Below are positions 1 through 6,273 of a stretch of DNA of 7,057 nt, piece by piece. Position numbers and translations under genes: made by a program. The stretch spans positions 20,005-27,061 of the forward strand of contig MGQF01000099.1 in the NCBI GenBank assembly GCA_001797745.1, given 5' to 3'. A model generated the notes under the pieces. The model saw only the letters and a list, made by a program, of their open reading frames with translations. It was not told the DNA's origin and searched no databases. Source of the DNA: Deltaproteobacteria bacterium RBG_13_52_11. Lineage in GTDB: Bacteria > Desulfobacterota > B13-G15 > RBG-16-54-18. Every line of letters begins with the position of its first letter. The stretch's first letter is position 1.

Positions 1-264
1 TCCGCTCAGGCAGTAGACCTGAGAGGTTTTTCCATCGTTGACAGTGAGGGGCACCGATACATCTTCCCCAGGGCTTTTCTTCGACCAGGCTACACTGTAC
101 TCCTCTTTACCGGAGCGGGGAAGGATATCGTAGAAGGAGCAGATCAGCTCTTCTTCTACTGGGGCTCTTTGTACCCCATCTGGGACAACAAGGGGGATAA
201 GGCCACACTCAGTGATTCGCAGGGAGAGGTGGTAGATACCTTTATATATAGAAAGACGTTCTAA
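1..264 (+). CDS. C-terminal part of a lamin-tail-domain (LTD) protein, 5' truncated by window edge
   Basis: The open frame runs from base 1 to a TAA at 262-264 and gives 87 residues with no start, so the gene begins upstream. The fragment reads as a small beta-sandwich of the lamin tail domain family. It has a hydrophobic 'LRGFSIVDSEG' strand at about residues 7-17, an 'F/LRPG' turn near 26-30, a 'VLLFTGAG' strand at 33-40, and the family-typical W-x-N-x-G-D segment at 61-66, followed by 'ATLSDSQGEVVDTF'. In known bacterial proteins LTDs are usually accessory modules, often at the C-terminus of secreted or surface nucleases and other exported proteins, and may mediate binding. The catalytic or partner domain, if any, lies outside the window, so the function of the whole protein cannot be stated. 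It is separated from ileS by 376 bp of repeat-rich DNA and is probably not in the same operon. The domain call is from motif recognition only. Confidence 0.8.
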   Translation, partial: SAQAVDLRGFSIVDSEGHRYIFPRAFLRPGYTVLLFTGAGKDIVEGADQLFFYWGSLYPIWDNKGDKATLSDSQGEVVDTFIYRKTF

Positions 265-298
265 GCGATTCTCCATGGCTGCTTCGTCACCCGCAAAT

Positions 299-322
299 CC
301 CGCCACGCCAAGGCGTGGCGGG
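299..322. repeat. Strong GC-rich inverted repeat, 11-bp arms
   Basis: CCCGCCACGCC (299-309) is a perfect reverse complement of GGCGTGGCGGG (312-322), with AA between. As RNA the apex would open to a slightly larger loop. It lies 35 bp after the LTD gene stop. The following bases (gaacatactt) are not T-rich, so it could hinder transcription or protect a 3' end, but it is not a standard rho-independent terminator. Because further palindromes follow directly, I favour a piece of an interspersed intergenic repeat. Confidence 0.75.
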
Positions 323-338
323 GAACATACTTCTCATT

Positions 339-411
339 CACCCTCTCCCTTGAATGGGAGAGGGTTGGCCCGCCCTCGGCGTCGCCAGGGCGAGGCCGGG
401 GGGTGAGGGTG
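339..411. repeat. Nested palindromic repeat unit A (REP/MITE-like)
   Basis: The outer arms are CACCCTC (339-345) and GAGGGTG (405-411). Inside them, CCCTCTCCC (341-349) pairs with GGGAGAGGG (356-364) across a 6-nt loop. GGCCCGCCCT (367-376) pairs with AGGGCG (387-392) plus GGCC (394-397), with one bulged A. The two inner hairpins and the outer closing arms give a cloverleaf-like fold. Elements of the type 'ACCCTCTCCC...GGGAGAGGG...GTGAGGGT' are widespread intergenic repeats in some proteobacterial genomes. Membership of a dispersed family is inferred and cannot be tested within one window. Confidence 0.65.
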
Positions 412-428
412 TGCAAGATCGTTTATTC

Positions 429-514
429 CCCCTCCCCTGCCGCCTTGCGGCATCCCGTATTCTTAGATTTATGCAAAGCGGAGCGGGATTCATCCCCTCC
501 CGCCAGGGGAGGGG
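429..514. repeat. Nested palindromic repeat unit B (REP/MITE-like)
   Basis: The outer 11-bp arms are perfect: CCCCTCCCCTG (429-439) against CAGGGGAGGGG (504-514). Between them, TGCCGC (438-443) pairs with GCGGCA (447-452) around a 3-nt loop, and ATCCCG (452-457) pairs with CGGGAT (484-489). A competing local hairpin pairs CCCCTCCC (494-501) with GGGAGGGG (507-514), so two folds are mutually exclusive. The compact 86-bp arrangement with complementary ends resembles a miniature inverted-repeat element. I see no clear target-site duplication outside it. Confidence 0.65.
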
Positions 515-575
515 AGTTCTTTGGTGGTATTTTGTAGACAAAGCACACATGAAAGAGGTGGCAAGGGATATCATA

Positions 576-604
576 TTGTCTTAGGCCGGCCTTTATGATA
601 CATT
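576..604 (+). promoter_or_regulatory. Weak sigma70-type promoter candidate for the ileS operon
   Basis: TTGTCT (576-581) is 17 bp from TACATT (599-604), each matching the consensus at four of six positions. An overlapping better -10, TATGAT (594-599), matches at five of six but has only a poor -35 at the right distance. A perfect 10-bp palindrome, AGGCCGGCCT (583-592), sits in the spacer. Transcription from here would leave a leader of about 30-35 nt before the ileS start. The call rests only on position and partial matches, and the true promoter could lie elsewhere or inside the repeats. Confidence 0.25.
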
Positions 605-629
605 GCACTCTTTATCTAAAAAGTCGTAT

Positions 630-633
630 GGAG
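630..633 (+). promoter_or_regulatory. Ribosome binding site of ileS
   Basis: GGAG lies 7 nt before the ATG at 641, an ordinary Shine-Dalgarno spacing. It supports this start, which also gives the expected IleRS N-terminus (DYKKTLNLPQTPFPMKADL). Confidence 0.7.
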
Positions 634-640
634 CGGATCA

Positions 641-3412
641 ATGGATTATAAGAAGACCCTGAATCTCCCCCAAACGCCTTTTCCCATGAAGGCGGATCTG
701 TCGAAGAAGGAACCCGAGATGCTCAAGAGATGGGAGGAGCAGGGGTTGTATACCAAGATCCTCCAGTCAGCCAAAGGGAGGGAGAAGTACATCCTCCACG
801 ATGGGCCCCCGTATGCCAACGGACACATCCACATAGGGACCGCCTTGAACAAGATCCTGAAGGACATCATCGTCAAGGGCAAATATATGGCCGGCTTCGA
901 CAGCGTCTATGTCCCGGGTTGGGACTGCCATGGCCTGCCGGTGGAGCATGAGGTGGATAAGATGCTGGGGGAGCGCAAAAAGGGGATGAGCAAGGCCGAG
1001 ATCAGGAGGCTTTGCCGGGATTATGCCGCCCGGTTCATCGATATTCAGCGGGAGGAATTCAAGAGGTTGGGGGTGCTCGCGACCTGGGACAGCCCCTATC
1101 GCACCATGGACTACGAATACCAGGGCACCATCGTGCGGGAGTTCGGAAAGTTTGTAGAGGGAGGCTACCTCTATAAAGGGAAGAAACCTGTCTACTGGTG
1201 CGCCACCTGTCATACCGCCTTGGCCGAGGCCGAGGTGGAGTATGCCCCCCATCGATCACCCTCCATCTTCGTCAAGTTTCCCATGTCCTCCGATATCGGA
1301 GAGCGGTTTCCCTCTTTGCAAGGGAAGAAGGTCTCAATCATCATCTGGACCACCACGCCGTGGACCATTCCTGCCAACCTTGCCATTGCTCTCCACCCTG
1401 CCTATAAATATGTGGCGGCAGAAGTAAACGGTGAGGTCTACATCGTGGCGGAGGACCTGGCAGCGATCGTGATGGACACCCTCGGGATCAAGGATTACCG
1501 GGTACTGGAGACCTTTGAGGGGAGCGCCTTGGAGGGATTCAAGTGCCGCCACCCTTTTTTGGAGAGGGAGTCAATCATCATTCTGGCCGATTACGTTACC
1601 CTGGACGCCGCAGGTACGGGTTGCGTCCATACCGCACCTGGACACGGCCAGGAGGACTATGAGAGCGGTCTGAAATACGGATTAGCGATCTATGCCCCGG
1701 TGGACGACGATGGCAGATTTATCCAAGAGGTGGAATTTTTCGGAGGGATGTTCGTCTTCGATGCCAACAAGCCCGTCAATGCCAAGTTGATAGAGGTAAG
1801 CGCGCTCTTGAAAGAGGAAGAGGTAGAACACTCCTACCCCCACTGTTGGCGGTGCAAAAACCCCATCATCTTCCGCTCAACCGAGCAGTGGTTCATTTCA
1901 GTAGACCGCAATGATTTAAGGGAGCGGGCCCTACAGGGTATTGAGGAGGTTCGGTGGATCCCTGCATGGGGGCGGGAGCGGATCTATGGGATGATAGCTC
2001 ATCGTCCCGACTGGTGTGTCTCGCGACAGAGGGTCTGGGGCGTTCCTATCGTGGCCTTTTACTGCGAGGGGTGTGGTGAGACCCTCCTACAGAAAGATCT
2101 GATAGACTTTGTCGCCGACCGGTTTGCCCACGAGGGGGCGGACATCTGGTTTGACGAGCCGGCCAACAAGCTCCTTCCCCCCAGGACTACCTGTTCCACA
2201 TGCGGGGGGGATCAATTCAGAAAGGAAACGGACATCCTTGATGTCTGGTTCGACTCTGGGGTGAGCTGGGCCGCGGTCCTGGAGCAGCGAGACGCCCTGA
2301 AATTTCCCTGCGACCTCTATCTGGAGGGGAGCGATCAACACCGGGGTTGGTTCCACTCGTCGCTGTTGGCAGCGGTAGGGACCAGGGGAATTCCGCCGTA
2401 CACCAGTGTCCTCACGCACGGCTTTGTGGTTGATGGCGAGGGGAAAAAGATGTCCAAATCAGCGGGGAATGTAGTGGCCCCTGATGAGGTCATCCAGAGA
2501 TTTGGGGCCGAGATCCTGCGGCTGTGGGTGGCAGCGGAGGATTACCGGGACGACATCAAGATCTCCCAGGAGATCCTCGATCGACTCACCGAGGCCTACC
2601 GAAGGATCAGGAATACCTGGCGGTACATGTTGGGCAACCTTTATGACTTCGATCCCCAGCGCGACCACGTACCTGTCAAGGAACTCCTGGAGATCGACCG
2701 GTGGATCCTCAACCGCTTCCAGCGGCTGGTGGAACGGGTGCTCAATGCCTATGCGGAGTGTGAGTTTCACGTTATCTATCACACCGTGCACAACTTCTGT
2801 GTTATAGAACTGAGCTCTCTCTATCTCGACATCCTCAAGGACCGTCTCTATACCTCCTCGTCCTCCTCTCTCAAGAGGAGGTCTGCCCAGAATGTCATCT
2901 ACCGCATCCTCAAGGGGATGGTGCGGATCATGGCCCCGGTCCTCTCCTTTACCTGCGATGAGGTGTGGCAATACCTCCCCAAAGAGGGTGGTGAAGAGGT
3001 AAGTGTACACCTTGCGACTTTTCCCCAAGCAGACGAGGAGCCCTTCGATGAGGCCTTGGAGGAGCGATGGTCGAGGTTGTGGGATGCGCGGGAAGAGGTG
3101 ACCAAGGCCTTGGAGAAGGCCCGCCAGGAAAAGGTGATCGGCCATCCCTTGGATGCCGAGGTGAAGGTGAGGGCGCCGCAGAAGCTCTTCGACTTCCTCC
3201 AGGGGTTTGGTTCGGAGTTGCGGGAGATCTTTATCGTCTCACAGGTGGTGCTGGAGCGAGATGGGGATGGTTCTGAGATGACAGTAACGGTAGCGCGGGC
3301 AGAGGGGGGGAAGTGCCAGCGCTGCTGGGTCTATGACACGAGCGTGGGGGCGGACAAAGAGCACCCGGAGATCTGTCAGCGCTGTTCCCAAACCATCGCG
3401 GGCGAGGGGTAA
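641..3412 (+). CDS. ileS: Isoleucyl-tRNA synthetase (IleRS, bacterial type)
   Basis: This cytoplasmic class I aminoacyl-tRNA synthetase charges tRNA-Ile with isoleucine using ATP and edits mis-activated valine. At 923 aa it matches the usual bacterial (IleS1-like) length. Visible motifs in order are GPPYANG at 55-61 followed by the signature HIGT (64-67, where the canonical form is HIGH) and GWDCHGLP (93-100). The editing domain has WTTTPWTIPAN (236-246) and GTGCVHTAPGHG (325-336). The catalytic core continues with WCVSRQRVWGVPI (458-470), LEGSDQHRGWF (561-571) and KMSKS (603-607). Cysteine pairs occur at 475/478 and 518/521. The helical anticodon-binding region ends in a C-terminal zinc finger (Cys 892, 895, 912, 915). 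A serine run (739-743) is unusual. The stop overlaps the lspA start by one base (TAATG), so it heads a coupled operon. Confidence 0.98.
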   Translation: MDYKKTLNLPQTPFPMKADLSKKEPEMLKRWEEQGLYTKILQSAKGREKYILHDGPPYANGHIHIGTALNKILKDIIVKGKYMAGFDSVYVPGWDCHGLPVEHEVDKMLGERKKGMSKAEIRRLCRDYAARFIDIQREEFKRLGVLATWDSPYRTMDYEYQGTIVREFGKFVEGGYLYKGKKPVYWCATCHTALAEAEVEYAPHRSPSIFVKFPMSSDIGERFPSLQGKKVSIIIWTTTPWTIPANLAIALHPAYKYVAAEVNGEVYIVAEDLAAIVMDTLGIKDYRVLETFEGSALEGFKCRHPFLERESIIILADYVTLDAAGTGCVHTAPGHGQEDYESGLKYGLAIYAPVDDDGRFIQEVEFFGGMFVFDANKPVNAKLIEVSALLKEEEVEHSYPHCWRCKNPIIFRSTEQWFISVDRNDLRERALQGIEEVRWIPAWGRERIYGMIAHRPDWCVSRQRVWGVPIVAFYCEGCGETLLQKDLIDFVADRFAHEGADIWFDEPANKLLPPRTTCSTCGGDQFRKETDILDVWFDSGVSWAAVLEQRDALKFPCDLYLEGSDQHRGWFHSSLLAAVGTRGIPPYTSVLTHGFVVDGEGKKMSKSAGNVVAPDEVIQRFGAEILRLWVAAEDYRDDIKISQEILDRLTEAYRRIRNTWRYMLGNLYDFDPQRDHVPVKELLEIDRWILNRFQRLVERVLNAYAECEFHVIYHTVHNFCVIELSSLYLDILKDRLYTSSSSSLKRRSAQNVIYRILKGMVRIMAPVLSFTCDEVWQYLPKEGGEEVSVHLATFPQADEEPFDEALEERWSRLWDAREEVTKALEKARQEKVIGHPLDAEVKVRAPQKLFDFLQGFGSELREIFIVSQVVLERDGDGSEMTVTVARAEGGKCQRCWVYDTSVGADKEHPEICQRCSQTIAGEG
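2862..2881 (+). repeat. Perfect 8-bp hairpin inside ileS over a serine-run coding segment
   Basis: CCTCCTCT (2862-2869) and AGAGGAGG (2874-2881) are perfect inverted repeats with a 4-nt loop. The sequence encodes part of IleRS residues 739-748 (a five-serine run, then LKRRS). The right arm, with the T at 2882, is a strong Shine-Dalgarno-like AGGAGGT placed 9 nt before an out-of-frame ATG at 2892, which opens only about 36 codons. The hairpin would mask that site. No function is shown; it is recorded as visible structure. Confidence 0.6.
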
Positions 3413-3903
3413 TGAAGAGGAAGTACTGGATCGTATTGATTGTCTTCTGCCTCCTCCTTGCCCTGGATCAAGCGAGCAAGTTCGCTATCGAGCGCTCTGT
3501 CCCCCTTTATCATTCCAGGGGGGTCATCCCGGGGTTTTTCGCAATCACCCACGTGCAGAACAGGGGGGCTGCCTTCGGCCTGCTGGGCAATCTCCCCGGA
3601 GCTGCTATCATCTTTGTCATCATATCCCTCATTGCCATTGCCCTCATCCTCACCTATCTCCGACAGATCAAGGAGGGGGAGTTATGGACCCTCCTCTCTC
3701 TTTCCCTCGTTTTGACAGGGGCGGTGGGCAACGTGATCGACCGTTTCCGCCTGGGGGGTGTGGTGGACTTCTTCGATTTCTATTACCAAGGGTGGCACTG
3801 GCCCGCCTTTAACGTGGCGGATGCCTCCATCACCATCGGGGTCATGTTGCTGGCCCTCAAGATCCTGCGGGGTGGGGAAAAAGACGCAAAGGAGAAACAC
3901 TGA
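3412..3903 (+). CDS. lspA: Lipoprotein signal peptidase (signal peptidase II)
   Basis: This inner-membrane aspartyl protease removes the signal peptide from prolipoproteins after Lgt has lipidated the lipobox cysteine. The protein has 163 aa, the usual family length. Hydrophobic segments lie at about 4-19, 59-83, 90-108 and 131-152, giving four membrane helices. The conserved LDQASK (18-23) follows the first helix, and NRGAAFG (50-56) is the usual loop motif. The two catalytic aspartates are visible as GNVIDR (Asp110) and FNVADA (Asp137). The start ATG shares its A with the ileS stop, and GAGGGG just upstream gives a close ribosome site, so translation is probably coupled to ileS. The ileS-lspA pairing is conserved in many bacteria, and the next gene, lgt, encodes the preceding step of the same pathway. 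Confidence 0.97.
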   Translation: MKRKYWIVLIVFCLLLALDQASKFAIERSVPLYHSRGVIPGFFAITHVQNRGAAFGLLGNLPGAAIIFVIISLIAIALILTYLRQIKEGELWTLLSLSLVLTGAVGNVIDRFRLGGVVDFFDFYYQGWHWPAFNVADASITIGVMLLALKILRGGEKDAKEKH

Positions 3904-3904
3904 T

Positions 3905-4666
3905 ATGCATCCTGTACTCTTCCATAGTGGGTGGTTAACTATCTATAGCTACGGGTTCATGATCGCCCTTGGCATTATGGTAGGGTTGTTCTTGGCGAGA
4001 CGACAGGCGGCACGGGAGGGAATCGATCCGAACCAGATCGTCGATATCACCTTCTATGTCCTGGTGGCCGCCTTGATCGGCGCCCGCATCCTCTTTGTGC
4101 TCATGAACTTCAAGGAATACGCCGATAACCCCATCAATATCCTCAAGATATGGGAAGGGGGGTTGGTCTTTTACGGTGGGCTCGTGCCGGCCGCGGCCAT
4201 AGGGATCTGGTATATCAAGAGGCTCGGTCTCCCCCTCTGGCAGGTGGCCGATATCTTCGCCCCCTCCGTCGCCATCAGCCATGCCTTCGGCAGGATCGGG
4301 TGTTTTTTTGCCGGGTGCTGTTACGGGGAAGCGTGTGCCCTCCCCTGGGCCGTCACCTTCACAGACCCACGAAGTCTGGCCCCTCAGGGAATCCCCCTAC
4401 ATCCGACCCAGCTCTACAGCTCTCTCAGCCTCTTTGCGCTCTTCGCCTTTCTCGTATTGTTACGGAAGAGAAAGACCTTTCACGGGGAGCTCTTATGGTT
4501 GTATATTCTTTGTTATTCCATCGGCCGTTTCTTTTTGGAGTTCTTGCGGGGTGATCCCCGCGGCAACGTTCTGGGAGGGCTCCTCTCCACGGCCCAGGCA
4601 ATCAGCATCCCCCTCGCTGGAATTTCCGTGGTGATGCTCTTATATTTAAGAATAAAGAGGCAGTAA
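3905..4666 (+). CDS. lgt: Prolipoprotein diacylglyceryl transferase
   Basis: This inner-membrane enzyme transfers diacylglycerol from phosphatidylglycerol to the lipobox cysteine of prolipoproteins, the first step of lipoprotein maturation. The protein has 253 aa. The reading frame is open further upstream, but that part overlaps lspA and is not Lgt-like. ATG 3905 begins the expected MHPVLFHSGWLTIYSYG and has AAAGGAG (3888-3894) 10 nt before it. Several hydrophobic helices are visible (about 15-31, 48-66, 85-104, 171-186, 196-210, 228-248). Family landmarks are YGFMIALG (16-23), GGLVFYGG (85-92), the signature region GRIGCFFAGCCYG (129-141), HPTQLY (166-171), and Arg215 in FLRGD. The classical signature has Asn where Cys133 stands here (GRIGN in E. 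coli). It begins 1 nt after the lspA stop. Confidence 0.96.
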   Translation: MHPVLFHSGWLTIYSYGFMIALGIMVGLFLARRQAAREGIDPNQIVDITFYVLVAALIGARILFVLMNFKEYADNPINILKIWEGGLVFYGGLVPAAAIGIWYIKRLGLPLWQVADIFAPSVAISHAFGRIGCFFAGCCYGEACALPWAVTFTDPRSLAPQGIPLHPTQLYSSLSLFALFAFLVLLRKRKTFHGELLWLYILCYSIGRFFLEFLRGDPRGNVLGGLLSTAQAISIPLAGISVVMLLYLRIKRQ

Positions 4667-4671
4667 GGGGA

Positions 4672-5211
4672 ATGCCCGTCGCTAAAATACGCATCTATCC
4701 TGACCCGATACTCCAGACGAAGGCTGCGGAGATCGAGAACATCGACGACAGAGTTGTACGCTTGGCCAGCGAGATGGCGGAGACCATGTACGCCGCCCCT
4801 GGTGTCGGTTTGGCTGCACCGCAGGTGGGGGTTTCAGAGAGACTCATCGTTGTGGACGCTAGGCACCCGGAGGGGACAAATGAGCTCATCACCCTCATTA
4901 ACCCGGAGATCATCAATATTGAGGGACGGATTGTGGAGGAGGAGGGGTGCCTTAGTGTGCCTGGGATCAGAGAGAACGTCGCCAGGGCCCAGAGGGTCCT
5001 GATACGGGGCTACGACCTGGACGAACGACAGCGGGAGATCGAGGCCGAGGGTCTCTTGGCCGTGGCCTTTCAACATGAGATCGACCACTTAGAGGGGATT
5101 CTCTTCATCGACAGGGTAAGCCGTCTGAAGCGGGGGATCATCCAGCGAAAGATGCGCAAACTGATGCAGGAGACCAAAGCGTCCAAAGAGCAGGGGTCTC
5201 GGCTATTCTAG
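4672..5211 (+). CDS. def: Peptide deformylase
   Basis: This cytosolic metalloenzyme removes the N-formyl group from nascent proteins, completing the cycle that Fmt, encoded next, begins. It has 179 aa. All three family motifs are intact: GVGLAAPQ (44-51), EGCLS (91-95, metal ligand Cys93) and QHEIDH (134-139, ligands His135 and His139, catalytic Glu136). The charged C-terminal helix (about 150-179, rich in Lys/Arg) is ordinary for the family. The ATG lies 5 nt after the lgt stop. AAGAGG (4655-4660) at 11 nt, or the AAGGGGA touching the start, may serve as ribosome site, so coupling to lgt translation is likely. The start gives the expected short N-terminus before IRIYPDPIL. Confidence 0.97.
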   Translation: MPVAKIRIYPDPILQTKAAEIENIDDRVVRLASEMAETMYAAPGVGLAAPQVGVSERLIVVDARHPEGTNELITLINPEIINIEGRIVEEEGCLSVPGIRENVARAQRVLIRGYDLDERQREIEAEGLLAVAFQHEIDHLEGILFIDRVSRLKRGIIQRKMRKLMQETKASKEQGSRLF

Positions 5212-5214
5212 AGC

Positions 5215-6153
5215 ATGAATAGTGATACACAGAAGCTGCGGACCGTCTTCATGGGGACCTCACCCTTTGCCCTCCCCACATTGAAGGCCCTGGCCGATTC
5301 TGAAGAGGTGATCGCCGTAATCACCCAGCCCGATCGCCCCGGTGGGCGGGGGAGAAGAATCTTACCTCCTCCGGTAAAGGAACTCGCCCTCACCCTCGGC
5401 CTCCATGTCCAGCAGCCGGAGCGGGTGAAAGATCCGCATTTCATCGCCCAGTTAGGGGAATTAGGACCGGAACTAATTGTGGTGGCAGCCTTCGGGCAGA
5501 TCCTCCCCCCTGCCGTCTTAGAGGTGCCCCCCTCGGGATGCATCAACGTGCACCCATCTCTCCTGCCCAAATACCGGGGAGCGGCCCCCATCAATTGGGC
5601 CGTCATCAATGGGGAGCAAAGGACAGGGGTGACCACTTATTTCATGGATGAAGGGATGGATACGGGTGCCATCCTCTTGACCAAGGAGGTGGAGATCAGA
5701 GAAGCAGAGACAGCCCAGGAGCTCGGCGAGAGGCTGGCTGGCGTAGGAGGGGAACTCTTGATGGAGACTATCAAGGGTCTCAAGGAAGGGCCCCTGCAAC
5801 CGATCCCTCAAGATGAAAAATGGGCCTCATACGCCCCCCTCTTGAAAAAGGAGGATGGTCTGATCCAGTGGGGGGGTGAGGCTGGACAGATCAGGAACCA
5901 GATACGGGGGATGGTGCCGTGGCCTGTTGCATACACCTGGTGGGGAGGAAGACGGATAAAGGTCTATCGAGGAGGGATCGGCACTGGTCGGGGTGCCCCT
6001 GGTGAGATCCTATCCCTTGCCGGGGGAATAGAGGTGGCCTGCGGCACGGGCTCGCTGATCATCGAAGAGTTGCAGCTTGAGGGGGGGAGAAAGATAGGGT
6101 GGGAGGAGTTTGCCCGCGGCCACCGATTGACCCTGGGGGAGCGATTGGTGTAA
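5215..6153 (+). CDS. fmt: Methionyl-tRNA formyltransferase
   Basis: This enzyme formylates the amino group of initiator Met-tRNA using 10-formyltetrahydrofolate, allowing bacterial translation initiation. It has 312 aa, the normal length. The N-terminal Rossmann-type hydrolase domain starts LRTVFMGTSPFA (8-19) and carries the folate-binding and catalytic segment NVHPSLLPKYRG (111-122) with Asn111 and His113, followed by DEGMDTGAIL (145-154), whose Asp149 completes the catalytic triad. The C-terminal tRNA-binding domain begins near YAPLLKKEDGLIQW (206-219) and includes IRGMVPWPVA (230-239). The ATG lies 3 nt after the def stop. No convincing Shine-Dalgarno precedes it (the nearest GGGG is 18 nt away), suggesting dependence on coupling from def. 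It is the last gene of the block; no intrinsic terminator follows. Confidence 0.97.
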   Translation: MNSDTQKLRTVFMGTSPFALPTLKALADSEEVIAVITQPDRPGGRGRRILPPPVKELALTLGLHVQQPERVKDPHFIAQLGELGPELIVVAAFGQILPPAVLEVPPSGCINVHPSLLPKYRGAAPINWAVINGEQRTGVTTYFMDEGMDTGAILLTKEVEIREAETAQELGERLAGVGGELLMETIKGLKEGPLQPIPQDEKWASYAPLLKKEDGLIQWGGEAGQIRNQIRGMVPWPVAYTWWGGRRIKVYRGGIGTGRGAPGEILSLAGGIEVACGTGSLIIEELQLEGGRKIGWEEFARGHRLTLGERLV

Positions 6154-6166
6154 TATTGAGGTAGGG

Positions 6167-6272
6167 ATTCAGCTATCAGCGTTTAGCCCGGATAGGTTTG
6201 TGGCTATTGTTTCCCTGTTTTCAATCAGGAGCAAAATTCCAGGCAGAGAGAAACAAATACTCATCGCTGAAT
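6167..6272. repeat. Imperfect inverted repeat spanning the fmt-htpX spacer
   Basis: The 18-nt arm at 6167-6184 (begins ATTCAGC) matches the reverse complement of 6255-6272 (ends GCTGAAT) at 14 of 18 positions, with 70 bp between. The first seven positions of each outer end are identical. The spacer is more AT-rich than the flanking genes. This could be a decayed miniature element or chance. No flanking target duplication is evident. Confidence 0.35.
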
Positions 6273-6273
6273 A

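Larger units (their letters stand above)
265..640. other. 376-bp gene-free spacer filled with inverted repeats
   Basis: No convincing gene lies between the LTD gene and ileS. Short open frames on both strands here are low-complexity readings of the palindromes, with proline/arginine/glycine-rich products and no ribosome binding sites. From left to right the spacer holds a strong hairpin (299-322), a nested palindromic unit (339-411), a second nested unit (429-514), about 60 bp without visible structure, then a weak promoter candidate and the ileS ribosome binding site. I see no tRNA, no T-box leader (no specifier stem or T-box sequence) and no riboswitch. None of the stems is followed by a T-run, so none is a textbook intrinsic terminator. 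Confidence 0.75.

Noticed and set aside
299..322. Intrinsic terminator for the LTD gene
   Set aside because: The stem is strong but no T-run follows on the + strand, so it is listed as a repeat instead.
338..608. Three short open frames (both strands) before ileS
   Set aside because: They are readings through the palindromic repeats, with no Shine-Dalgarno and low-complexity products.
515..640. T-box or other riboswitch leader before ileS
   Set aside because: The candidate leader is too short, and no specifier stem, T-box sequence or terminator/antiterminator pair can be seen.
767..1252. 161-codon open frame on the - strand
   Set aside because: Antisense shadow of the ileS catalytic core; no motif or start signal supports it.
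2459..3145. 228-codon open frame on the - strand within ileS
   Set aside because: It lies wholly antisense to the anticodon-binding region of a clear ileS gene, has no ribosome site and no recognisable domain, and its composition mirrors the sense codons.
3333..3812. 159-codon + strand frame across the ileS-lspA junction
   Set aside because: It overlaps two well-supported genes in another frame; the product is rich in Pro, Arg and Cys and resembles no known family.
3758..3904. Upstream in-frame extension of lgt
   Set aside because: The extra 49 residues overlap lspA and do not look like Lgt; ATG 3905 has its own ribosome site and the expected N-terminus.
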